This document shows, piece after piece, positions 54,580-62,889 of a stretch of 64,000 bases of DNA; position 1 is the first letter of the stretch, and each line of letters opens with the position of its first letter. The notes under the pieces were generated by a model. It saw only the letters and a list, made by a program, of their open reading frames with translations. It searched no databases and was not told where the DNA came from. The position numbers and the translations under genes were made by a program. The stretch comes from Bacteroidota bacterium (GTDB taxonomy: Bacteria > Bacteroidota > Bacteroidia > Cytophagales > Cyclobacteriaceae), in NCBI GenBank assembly GCA_016866235.1, contig VGMW01000005.1, forward strand, positions 124,001 to 188,000, in the 5' to 3' direction.

Positions 54580-55695
54580 ATGCCAATGTTTTTACCCTTA
54601 CACCTTATTTGGACGGCAAGTCCGGAAATTTTTAGTTCTGGTATTTTTCAGTTTCGCTGGTTTACCATTCTGTTGTTGCTTGGTATTCTGCTTGCCAGGA
54701 AATTCTACATCGATCAGACAAAAAAGCTCCCATCGTCTGACATCGATTTTTCCAGGTTGTTTTGGGTGGTCATCGTAGTGGGGTTGATTGTTGGTCGTTT
54801 GCTGCATGTGGTATTTAATCAGAGCTATTTGTTCAGAATGCGGCCGTGGCAGGCTGTTTTTCCTTTCGAATTTGATGGCGGATTCCGCTTTATGGGTACG
54901 CAGGGATTCTCTGCCTTAGGAATATTCCTGGGAATGCTGCTTGCGAGTTGGTTGTTCACCATGCGCTCTAAAGTGCGATTTGCTCCGCTGGCCGGAATAT
55001 TGGTTAAGTGTTTTTTGATCGTGATGATTTTTGTTCGGTTGGGTAATCTTTTTAATGGTGAGCAATATGGTACGCCAACAGACTCCAAAGCAGGTGTTGT
55101 TTTTGCTGGCACCGATCAACGTGGTCTCATGAAAGTACCCTGTTGTGTTATGCGGACACCTGACGGTGAGAACCCACTTTCCAAGGTGAAGTCTGTCGAA
55201 GGTAACACCCTGATTCATCATCAGGTCGGATATAAGCCTGTGAAACTTTATTTATGGTTCAAGCCTGGAGTAGCTGAGCAGTTGGTGCGTGAATTCCTGA
55301 TTGGTGATGTGAAGGCCTATCTTTTTGATCACAAGGATCATTTTTTTGAGCCTGGTGACGACGCGCTTCACTACACCATCTTCCTGGAGGAAGACCAAAC
55401 CTTTATTGGTATGGTTCAAACGGTTGGGATTGCCAGGCATCCGTTTCAGATCTATGAGGCAATTGTTTTTTTGATTTTGCTGGTGGTATTCTTAAGAAGC
55501 AATTGGATTAAGAATGCTCCATACGCGTCCGGTTTGATGTTGGTCCTTTTTTCAGCGTTGCATTTCGGACTTGATTTTTTAAGGGAGGCGCAAAACCTAA
55601 AGTGGCTCCCACTTCACGCGGAACAGTTGATGTTGGTTCCAGTCGTCGTGTTGGGGATTTTACTGTTGGTGAAGGGAAGTAAGCCAAAGGAATAG
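54580..55695 (+). CDS. Lgt-like prolipoprotein diacylglyceryl transferase homologue lacking the expected His
   Basis: The 371-residue polytopic membrane protein matches the Lgt family: RWFTILLLLGILLARK in the first helix, FVRLGNLFNGEQYGTPTD (R153, N156, G164) and RHPFQIYEA near the C-terminus. It is longer than Escherichia coli Lgt (291) because of an insert between the last two motifs. The histidine of the HGG motif, essential in E. coli Lgt (H103, 40 residues before R143), is replaced by L113, also exactly 40 residues before R153, in GTQGFSALGIF. The tyrosine of the first helix is F28. So it may be a paralogue with altered or no transferase activity. ATG at 54580 encodes MPMFLPLHL. Confidence 0.8.
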   Translation: MPMFLPLHLIWTASPEIFSSGIFQFRWFTILLLLGILLARKFYIDQTKKLPSSDIDFSRLFWVVIVVGLIVGRLLHVVFNQSYLFRMRPWQAVFPFEFDGGFRFMGTQGFSALGIFLGMLLASWLFTMRSKVRFAPLAGILVKCFLIVMIFVRLGNLFNGEQYGTPTDSKAGVVFAGTDQRGLMKVPCCVMRTPDGENPLSKVKSVEGNTLIHHQVGYKPVKLYLWFKPGVAEQLVREFLIGDVKAYLFDHKDHFFEPGDDALHYTIFLEEDQTFIGMVQTVGIARHPFQIYEAIVFLILLVVFLRSNWIKNAPYASGLMLVLFSALHFGLDFLREAQNLKWLPLHAEQLMLVPVVVLGILLLVKGSKPKE

Positions 55696-55699
55696 CGCT

Positions 55700-57424
55700 C
55701 TATTCAATAAGTCTTATAACAAGACCGTTAAGACCAAGTTCCTTATGTGGATTGTTTTGGTCTTTTAGCTCGATCTGGACTTTATTTAATCCTTTTGATA
55801 GTACAATTGGTCCGGTCAGTTCAATCTGATTCAACTGCTGATCACCACCTCCCTGAAGATTCAGTTCAAAGATCTGTTCATTAACAAAGAGGTGAATCGA
55901 TTTGCCGAGATCATCCTTGTTGAATTCAATAAGTGCCTTGAGGGATCTTTCTGCTTTGGACTGGAGGTTCCACTCCAACTTCACCAGTACCGGCTTGGTG
56001 GTATAGTAATCTTTGCCACTGTAGCTGTGATACCTTGTTCCATTGGCGTAGGTAAGTTCAAACTGACCTGATTTGTTTTCGTTGATAATTCCCTCTGGTT
56101 TAAATGATGGCTTATTGTCAAAGGAAATACGGACAACACCATATTGCTTGAATGGCTTTCTGTCTTTGGTCTCTAATGAAATGGTCTCATTTTTTTGGTT
56201 GAACTTCAGATCAGCTCCTTCCAGGGTGTTTACAGATTTAATCTTCCCTAAAATGCCTGTGGCCGCTATTTTTTCCACTGCGGGTTGGGTAATTAAAAAA
56301 TAGAGTTTATTGTCTTTTTCTGTTGCATAACCCCAGTTTGGATTTTCCAGGTAAACCGGCTCTGCTCCATACACCGCCTCGCCATTCAATGCGAGCCATG
56401 CACCCATACGCTTTAATACCTCCTGCTCAAAAGGAATGATCTCACCTTTACCTGTTGGGCCAACATTCAATAAATAATTTCCACCATTTCCGACCGTGTG
56501 AATCAACTGTTTTATTTTTTCAGCTGTCTTTTCTTCCACTGAATTCCGAACCTGCCAGGATCGGTAACCCCAGGTCTCATCGAACATCGAAGCGGGCGTT
56601 TGCCAAAGTGTACCCATCCGAAAATCGGGAGAGGCATTATCGCCCATGACTGCAAAATCCCCTTCGTCGTGCCATAGTCTACCACTGATTAGGCATTCGG
56701 GTTGAAGTTTTCTGACCAGATTGGCCAATTCACGGCTTTGTTCTGCCGTTGGTTTACCCATGTCGAACCATATTTCTGAAATAGGTCCGTAGCCTGTCAT
56801 GAGTTCTTCTACTTGCTTTAGGTTGAACTGGTGGTGTGCAGGTGGAATGGAATCACTGTTGTGATCGGAAATGGGAAGGGCTTCTGGAAAATTCCAATCG
56901 ATAAGCGAAAAATAAACTCCAAACCGGAGGCCCTCTTTTTTACATGCCTCTGCTAGTCCTGCGAGGAGGTCTTTTTTGTAGGGTGTTGCATCCACTATAT
57001 TGAAATCCGATTGCTTAGTATGGAACATAGCAAAGCCGTCGTGGTGCTTGGATGTGATCACGATCGACCCCATGCCTGCTTTTTTGGCTAGCCTTGCCAC
57101 CGAATCAGGATTCCATAAAGTTGGATTGAATTGTTTGGTCAGCTTGGCATAATCTTCTTTTGGAATTTTACCGTGAGCTCTGATCTGTTCGCTGTAACCA
57201 ATGGTCACTTTTTCTTTACTCCATATTCCCGCAGGTACTGCATACAATCCGAAATGGATAAACATGGAAAACTTTTGATCTCTCCAATTTTTCACTGAAG
57301 CGGCCGATGGTCCTTTTCGTGTTAATGCTTTGTCCTCAATAGGCGTGGATGGTCGCTCACAGCTGTTCTGGAGTAACAGGACCAAAATCAAAACAGGCAG
57401 TGTGTAAAAAAATGAATTTCTCAT
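55700..57424 (-). CDS. GH29 alpha-L-fucosidase, lipoprotein
   Basis: The 574-residue product has a lipoprotein signal (VLILVLLLQNSC, C22) and a GH29 catalytic barrel: WRDQKFSMFIHFGLYAVPAG, IVITSKHHDGFAMFHTKQSDF split in two conserved halves, and GPISEIWFDMGKP with D221 as the likely nucleophile. The C-terminal half (about 360-574) is beta-rich and probably a carbohydrate-binding module. It would release alpha-linked fucose from glycans outside the cytoplasm. The start at 57424 (MRNSFFYTLPVL) is chosen over 57532, whose extra 36 residues are not signal-like and overlap the upstream gene. It is the last gene of the six-gene minus-strand run. Confidence 0.9.
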   Translation of the reverse strand: MRNSFFYTLPVLILVLLLQNSCERPSTPIEDKALTRKGPSAASVKNWRDQKFSMFIHFGLYAVPAGIWSKEKVTIGYSEQIRAHGKIPKEDYAKLTKQFNPTLWNPDSVARLAKKAGMGSIVITSKHHDGFAMFHTKQSDFNIVDATPYKKDLLAGLAEACKKEGLRFGVYFSLIDWNFPEALPISDHNSDSIPPAHHQFNLKQVEELMTGYGPISEIWFDMGKPTAEQSRELANLVRKLQPECLISGRLWHDEGDFAVMGDNASPDFRMGTLWQTPASMFDETWGYRSWQVRNSVEEKTAEKIKQLIHTVGNGGNYLLNVGPTGKGEIIPFEQEVLKRMGAWLALNGEAVYGAEPVYLENPNWGYATEKDNKLYFLITQPAVEKIAATGILGKIKSVNTLEGADLKFNQKNETISLETKDRKPFKQYGVVRISFDNKPSFKPEGIINENKSGQFELTYANGTRYHSYSGKDYYTTKPVLVKLEWNLQSKAERSLKALIEFNKDDLGKSIHLFVNEQIFELNLQGGGDQQLNQIELTGPIVLSKGLNKVQIELKDQNNPHKELGLNGLVIRLIE

Positions 57425-57494
57425 GGATCTATTCTTTGCATTTAGTCTGCAGCCAAAAACAATTGCTGCAACCGAAACTCGAATGTCAGGGTTT

Positions 57495-58631
57495 TTATTC
57501 CGGCTTGATTCGGATGATTCGGCCTGGCTCAAGTCCTGTGTCTGTGCTGATGTACAGATATCCTTCCGGACTTTGTATCACATTTCGGACCCTCCATTCC
57601 TTATCGTCTATAATTCGCTCTTCCCTGATCACCGAATCTCCTGAAAGCACGAGTCGGTTGAGGTGGGTAAGCTTCATGCCGCCGATGAATAGATTGCCTT
57701 TCCACTGAGGGAATGCATCACCGGTATAAAACAGCAATCCGCTGGGGGCAATAGAAGGCAGGTAGTAGTAGACAGGTTGTTCCATACCTTCTTTTTCTGA
57801 AATACCTTGTCCGATGGGGGTGTCGTTGTACTCCATGCCATACGTGATGACGGGCCATCCATAGTTTCTTCCTTTTCGGATGATGTTTACTTCATCGCCA
57901 CCTTTCGGGCCGTGCTCATTCGACCAGAGTTCACCTGTTTCCGGATGGATCGCCAATCCTTGGGGGTTACGATTGCCATAGCACCAGATTTCCGGAAGAG
58001 CCCCCTTCACACCAACGAATGGATTATCGTCTGGTACAGTTCCGTCTTTCTTGATGCGCATGATTTTACCAAGGTGGTTGCTAAGCTTTTGAGCAGAATC
58101 CATTTTTCCATTGTCCACACCGGTAGTAATAAACAGGTATCCGTCATGCAGCAACAATCTGGATCCATAAAAACTTTGATCCTTGAAGTAGGGTTGTGCA
58201 GTAAAAAGTCTTTTACGGTTGGTAAGATTGTCTCCTGATAATTCAGCCCTTTCTACAGCCATACTAAAACCGGTACTGTCTTCCAGGGTATAATCAAAAT
58301 AGATGGTTTTGTTGTTTTTAAAATCCGGGTCAAGGATGATGTCCAGCAAACCAGAATCACCTTGGCCATGGACCTGTGGTACACCTTTTACCTTTGTTTT
58401 GGCGCCGCTCTCTACATTGACCAACAGCATTTCACCCCTTGGTCTGTCAGAGACCAATAAGTTTCCGTCGGGTAAAAAAACCATCGCAAAGGGCATGATA
58501 AGGCTATCGGTGATTGTTTCCAATCGAAGTTTTCCAATCTCACTATCAACAATCCAATGCTCTCTTTTTTTACATCCCTGAAAGGCAAGGGTAAGGGTTA
58601 ATACTAAAAATCCAAGTGAAAAAATTCTCAT
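57495..58631 (-). CDS. PQQ-dependent sugar dehydrogenase family lipoprotein
   Basis: The 378-residue product has lipobox cysteine C20 (LTLAFQGCKK) and a six-bladed beta-propeller of the soluble glucose/sorbosone dehydrogenase (YliI-like) family. The likely catalytic His is in VHGQGDSGLLDI. RNPQGLAIHPETGELWSNEHG (shown split as RNPQGLAIHP and TGELWSNEHGPKGGDEVN) and YGWPVITYGMEYN are family blocks. It would oxidise an aldose to a lactone with PQQ, if PQQ is available; no PQQ synthesis gene is in the window. It lies 12 bases from the upstream amidohydrolase gene, within the operon. Confidence 0.9.
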   Translation of the reverse strand: MRIFSLGFLVLTLTLAFQGCKKREHWIVDSEIGKLRLETITDSLIMPFAMVFLPDGNLLVSDRPRGEMLLVNVESGAKTKVKGVPQVHGQGDSGLLDIILDPDFKNNKTIYFDYTLEDSTGFSMAVERAELSGDNLTNRKRLFTAQPYFKDQSFYGSRLLLHDGYLFITTGVDNGKMDSAQKLSNHLGKIMRIKKDGTVPDDNPFVGVKGALPEIWCYGNRNPQGLAIHPETGELWSNEHGPKGGDEVNIIRKGRNYGWPVITYGMEYNDTPIGQGISEKEGMEQPVYYYLPSIAPSGLLFYTGDAFPQWKGNLFIGGMKLTHLNRLVLSGDSVIREERIIDDKEWRVRNVIQSPEGYLYISTDTGLEPGRIIRIKPE

Positions 58632-58643
58632 AATAAAGGTTAC

Positions 58644-59915
58644 TTAGTTCAAAAATGGTTTTGCATTTCTACCGTTGAGGTCCCAAATGATGGAACCATC
58701 TCTTATGGTTAGTTCAGTTTCAAGTTTTTGTTTTCCCTTCAATCTGTTACCTCCTGCATCCGTAAAACCAAAGTCTCCGGTGTAAAGGCTGAATACGGCA
58801 ATATCTGCTGGATTGCCTGGGGATAATGACCCGAGCTCAGGTCTTTTAATGGCCCGGGCAGCATTCACGGTAGCCTTTTCTAAAACTTTATTCAGGCTCA
58901 TTCCCATGGCAAGGTACTTTGACATCAGGTTGGTCATGCTTTTCATGCCTGCGTTGATGCTAAAGCGATGCAGGTCGGTGCCGAGGGTATTGGGCTCCAG
59001 TCCTTCTCGTAGTGCTGGAATGGCTTCACTGAACCAGAAACCATAACCACCGTGCCCTACATCAAACAGTACACCCTTTTTATTGGCATCCACTACATAA
59101 GGCCGGAGGTTGCCATTGCCATCAATCACAGGTTCTCTTTCGGTGATTTCCTCAAAGCTGTGGGTAATAATGTCTCCCTTCCGCATTTTTTGCAGTTGCA
59201 TCGCCAGCGGATATTGAGGCAGATGACACTCGACCAACACAGGTTTATTGGTGCGATTGCCCGCATCAATCGTACGATCGAAGGGCGACCATTCAGAACC
59301 TTCATAATGTCCAATTTTAAAACCCACAATCCATTCAGGATATTTTTGCGCCATGGCTACCGCGGCCTCCGTATTCATTTCTTCAATCTTTTGCTGATCG
59401 GGGTCTCCTGACATTCCCTTGCCTGCGATGTTTAGAAATGCCAGTATTCTGGTTTTGGATCGATCGATCACATTGTATTTAAACACTTCAAAATTTTTCC
59501 ATCCGGAAGTTCCGGCGTCAACAACGGTTGTTACTCCACTTCTCGGACAAAAGTCATCTGCTGAAACACTAAACGTGCCATCAGCAAATTTATCAGGCTT
59601 TCCACCGACAAAAACATGAGTATGGATGTCAATGAGACCGGGTGTAACAATCAAACCCCGGACATCAATATATTTTAAGGCAGCACCACTTTCAATGGCC
59701 TTGTCAACTTTAGCAATCCGGCCATCTTTTATGGCTACATCCATTACCTGATCCAGGCTATTGGCCGGGTCAATGACCCTTCCGTTTTTCAGGACTAGAT
59801 CATAGGTTTGACCAAACAGGAATGCCTGGGTGGTTACCAGGAGTAATGTGAGCAGCAAAGTGCGACCCAATCCATGTGCGGTTACACGGAAAAAATCAGA
59901 GAAGATCGAGGACAT
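58644..59915 (-). CDS. Exported amidohydrolase/deacetylase family metallohydrolase, copy 1
   Basis: The 423-residue product has an N-terminal export signal (hydrophobic LLLTLLLVTTQAFLFG, cleavage near residue 36) and an amidohydrolase-superfamily TIM barrel with metal-binding HTH (H98, H100) in LIDIHTHVF, a probable carboxylated lysine K200 in GFKIGHYEG, and the metal-ligand aspartate in GTDLHRFS. This subgroup (Atu3266/EF0837-like) hydrolyses N- or O-acetyl groups of amino acids or acetyl-mandelate in characterised members. It is a tandem paralogue of the gene at 59919, 3 bases upstream of it on the transcript. Expected to act outside the cytoplasm. Confidence 0.85.
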   Translation of the reverse strand: MSSIFSDFFRVTAHGLGRTLLLTLLLVTTQAFLFGQTYDLVLKNGRVIDPANSLDQVMDVAIKDGRIAKVDKAIESGAALKYIDVRGLIVTPGLIDIHTHVFVGGKPDKFADGTFSVSADDFCPRSGVTTVVDAGTSGWKNFEVFKYNVIDRSKTRILAFLNIAGKGMSGDPDQQKIEEMNTEAAVAMAQKYPEWIVGFKIGHYEGSEWSPFDRTIDAGNRTNKPVLVECHLPQYPLAMQLQKMRKGDIITHSFEEITEREPVIDGNGNLRPYVVDANKKGVLFDVGHGGYGFWFSEAIPALREGLEPNTLGTDLHRFSINAGMKSMTNLMSKYLAMGMSLNKVLEKATVNAARAIKRPELGSLSPGNPADIAVFSLYTGDFGFTDAGGNRLKGKQKLETELTIRDGSIIWDLNGRNAKPFLN

Positions 59916-59918
59916 GAA

Positions 59919-61169
59919 TTATTTTTTCTTCAGCTCTGTCTCCCAGCCAGGTGCCGACAATCCGTTAAGATCCCAAACGACCTTTCCTGCGCGAATGGTA
60001 ATTTCTGTCTCTAATTTTTGAGCGCCCTTATGTAGCGTACGCCTCACGTCGGTATATCCAAAATCTCCCTTTCGAAGGTTTAGAACAGTGATGTCTGCCT
60101 CAGCCCCAATGGAAAGGTGTCCAAGATCTGGTCTTCGGATGGTTGCTGCGGGGTTAACAGTAGAGCAAGTGATAACCTCTTGCAGGCTCATGCCCATGGC
60201 CATAAACTTGGAAAGCACATTGCACATATCTTTCATTCCGCCATTCATACTATCGGCGTGTAGATCAGTGCTGATGACATTGGGTCTGAAACCCTGTTGA
60301 AGAGCAGGCAGTGCCTGCCGCCATGAAAATGCTCCACCTCCATGACCTACATCAAATACGATTCCCCTTTTTTGGGCGGCAAAAACAAAAGGTTTGACTT
60401 TCAAAGACTCATCGACCACCGTTTCACGAAAGGCTGGTCCATAGGAAAAAGTATGCGTATAAATATCACCGGGACGGAGGTGTTCCATGAAAAGTGATTC
60501 TATGGATAGGGGAGGTTGGTGTTCGCCGAAGTCAACCATTACCGGAACTCCTGCCAGGTTGCCGGCTTCAACCGCCCGATCGACCGCCGTGAAATCGCCC
60601 CAGTAATGTGATGCCTTAATGCCAACAATCGTTTCGGGGAAAAGTCGCTTAATCATATGGGCCGTCATAACAGGATTCATGTCGTCGGTATTTTGTTCTT
60701 CATACCTGCTAACCATTCCTTTTCCTACAATGTTGATCAAGGCAAGGACCCTTGTTTGACTCTTATCGATTGTTTGTTTTTTAAACTGACGGAAGTTCTG
60801 CCATCCGGAGCTTCCTGCATCTACTACCGTGGTAACACCTGCCCTGAAGGTAAAGCCGTCCGGAGGCAGACTGGTAAAACCATCTGCGATGTAGGCATCG
60901 GGGGTATTTCCCTGAAAAGCATGGACGTGCATGTCAATCAAGCCCGGGACCACATAAAGTCCAGTAACATCGACGACCTGCTTTGCTTTTTGGGGTGAAA
61001 TAGAGGCTGCAACGGCTGCCACTTTACCTGAGGTGACAGCAACATCCATTTTTGTGTCAAGCTGATTTTTAGGATCGATCAGGTGTCCGCCCTTTAATAA
61101 CAGGTCGTATTCCTGAGCGAGCAAGGCATTAAACGAGAAAAGGAGTATGAATAAAATTATATTTTTCAT
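59919..61169 (-). CDS. Exported amidohydrolase/deacetylase family metallohydrolase, copy 2
   Basis: The 416-residue product has a signal peptide (IILFILLFSFNALLAQ, cleavage after residue 19) and the same amidohydrolase fold: H81/H83 in LIDMHVHAF, K185 in GIKASHYWG and STDLHADSMN with the metal aspartate. It is clearly homologous to copy 1 along its whole length (shared GVTTVVDAGSSGWQNF, DVGHGGGAFSWRQALPAL and LRKGDFGYTD versus LYTGDFGFTD), pointing to tandem duplication. Its start precedes copy 1 with only 3 bases between stop and start. Two non-identical copies suggest two substrates, or a heteromeric enzyme. Confidence 0.85.
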   Translation of the reverse strand: MKNIILFILLFSFNALLAQEYDLLLKGGHLIDPKNQLDTKMDVAVTSGKVAAVAASISPQKAKQVVDVTGLYVVPGLIDMHVHAFQGNTPDAYIADGFTSLPPDGFTFRAGVTTVVDAGSSGWQNFRQFKKQTIDKSQTRVLALINIVGKGMVSRYEEQNTDDMNPVMTAHMIKRLFPETIVGIKASHYWGDFTAVDRAVEAGNLAGVPVMVDFGEHQPPLSIESLFMEHLRPGDIYTHTFSYGPAFRETVVDESLKVKPFVFAAQKRGIVFDVGHGGGAFSWRQALPALQQGFRPNVISTDLHADSMNGGMKDMCNVLSKFMAMGMSLQEVITCSTVNPAATIRRPDLGHLSIGAEADITVLNLRKGDFGYTDVRRTLHKGAQKLETEITIRAGKVVWDLNGLSAPGWETELKKK

Positions 61170-61206
61170 GGTGTCAGGATTGTGGTTTTAATTTTCTCAG
61201 TTCAAA

Positions 61207-62835
61207 TTAAGTTGCCAGGGGTGGCCCACCCGGAATACTGATTTGATTTCGCTTGGTTTTATAACGGTATTTCTCTGCCGTAAATGTGGCTGTCCGGTAT
61301 TCTCCCATAAAAATGTTACCTGTGATTTTGCCACCGGAAACAGAGCCATAGAAAAGGAAGGGTACAAAGTCGCCTTCAGGATTCTCGACGCTTCTCAATT
61401 TTAGCTGATCGCCTTCTAGGGTACCCATAACCTCACGTGTTGAAAAACGTCCGCGATGAATGCCGTGGATCCAATTGCCATCCTGCTCCAGTTGGAAGTC
61501 ATGCTTCTCCTCACTGCTAAAAAACTTTATGGTCACTTCCCACTTTCCATCCAGTTTTGTTCCCGGTGCCTGCATGGCAGTGGGTTTGGGTTCACGCTTT
61601 TTGGTGAGCACTTCAAACATACGGTCGGCCACTACTTTATCGTTGCCGGGCTGCATTTGTCCTGTGGTGATTTGAATGGTTGTTTTGCCGTTGCTGCTTT
61701 CAGCGCCGACTGCAATCCTGGGTTTGGTTCTACCCAGTTCTTCCGCGATGTCTTCTGCTGTTGCATTGAATTTTTCAGGATCCCAGGTTACATTTAAAAC
61801 CGGTGATTTGTTTGACAATTCGGTTGGTTCGAAAATGGAACAACTAACGCCGCCTACAGTTGAAAGCTTCCTGGATATATTGTTGAGCCATCCGATCCAT
61901 GTTTTCCATTCTCCAGCATGGTCGCGTTTCTTCCAGGTTTCCACGGCTGCGAGCATTCCGATCATTTCTTCTCTTCCAACTTTATTGTCTCTTCCTGGAC
62001 CATGGTGTGGTGAACTTGCCTGCCAGGCGGACATTAGAATATCTTTTTGTCCAAGGAGCAGACCGGCACATTGAGGGCCGCAGATGGCTTTCCCTCCTGA
62101 GTAGGCGACGATGTTTGCTCCACGTTGGAGGTGGATGTTGGGTATGGTCAATACCTCGGCGGCGGCATCAACAAGAATAGGTACATTTTTGGGTTTTGCG
62201 ATTTTAGCCACATTTTCCACCGACATTGGCTGACCTGGTTCTGATGCACCATAGGCCATCATGTAGATCATGGCTGTACGTTTGTTAATCGCTCTCTCGA
62301 GTTCCTCTAGTGAATTGACGGTGATGATGGTGACGCCGATGTTACGGATGGCATGGTCATAGGAATTTCGTGAATGTTCCGGTACGATTACCTCAGTTTT
62401 TTCAAAACCCGTTAAATCCGGAATACGAATTAATTTTTCAGGATTACCTCCTGTAACACAAGCGGCGGTAACGTGTTTAAGCGCAGCAGCGCAACCAGCT
62501 GAGACCATTCCCCATTCCGCTCCGGTTAAATCGGCCAAACGCTGACCGATGCCATCGGCCAATTCATCGTATTGAATAAAATTTTGTGACGCCGCTTCCA
62601 TAGCTGCCCGAACTTCCGGCCGTTCAATCGATCCACCGATGATGGTAAAGGTACCCCTGCAGTTGATGACCGGCTCTACGCCGATTGATCTGAAAATATT
62701 TTGTTCCGGTTCCGGCTGCTTTGGATCCAGGGCATTAAAAAATCCCGGAGGTTGGGCGGGAAAAATGTTGGTTGCTGCGGCGGCTCCCGAAATGGGTAGG
62801 AGGGCCAGGCTTCTCAATGAGGTTCGTCTTTTCAT
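61207..62835 (-). CDS. SelA-like PLP enzyme with twin-arginine signal and C-terminal beta domain
   Basis: The 542-residue protein starts MKRRTSLRSLALLPISGA, a twin-arginine-type signal. Residues about 45-410 form a fold-type I PLP enzyme of the SelA/D-glucosaminate-6-phosphate ammonia-lyase subgroup: VINCRGTFTIIGGSIE, SAGCAAALKHVTAA, ILVDAAAEV (D223) and AYSGGKAICGPQCAG with PLP lysine K249. The C-terminal 120 residues (about 425-535, beginning TKLDGKWEVTIKF) are a separate beta-rich domain. Folding with PLP before Tat export would fit. SelA-like and amidohydrolase genes are known neighbours (for example EF0837/EF0838), so the two amidohydrolases downstream, 37 bases away, probably act on the same substrate. 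The reaction is unknown. Confidence 0.82.
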   Translation of the reverse strand: MKRRTSLRSLALLPISGAAAATNIFPAQPPGFFNALDPKQPEPEQNIFRSIGVEPVINCRGTFTIIGGSIERPEVRAAMEAASQNFIQYDELADGIGQRLADLTGAEWGMVSAGCAAALKHVTAACVTGGNPEKLIRIPDLTGFEKTEVIVPEHSRNSYDHAIRNIGVTIITVNSLEELERAINKRTAMIYMMAYGASEPGQPMSVENVAKIAKPKNVPILVDAAAEVLTIPNIHLQRGANIVAYSGGKAICGPQCAGLLLGQKDILMSAWQASSPHHGPGRDNKVGREEMIGMLAAVETWKKRDHAGEWKTWIGWLNNISRKLSTVGGVSCSIFEPTELSNKSPVLNVTWDPEKFNATAEDIAEELGRTKPRIAVGAESSNGKTTIQITTGQMQPGNDKVVADRMFEVLTKKREPKPTAMQAPGTKLDGKWEVTIKFFSSEEKHDFQLEQDGNWIHGIHRGRFSTREVMGTLEGDQLKLRSVENPEGDFVPFLFYGSVSGGKITGNIFMGEYRTATFTAEKYRYKTKRNQISIPGGPPLAT

Positions 62836-62889
62836 AGAAGTTAATTTCCTTTGAACATTGCGGCATTGTTGTTGGCCGCGTTCAGAAAT

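Noticed and set aside
57425-57532. Upstream start of the fucosidase gene
   Set aside because: The added 36 residues would bury the lipoprotein signal and overlap the upstream gene.
57807-58238. 143-codon plus-strand frame
   Set aside because: It is antisense to the PQQ sugar dehydrogenase gene.
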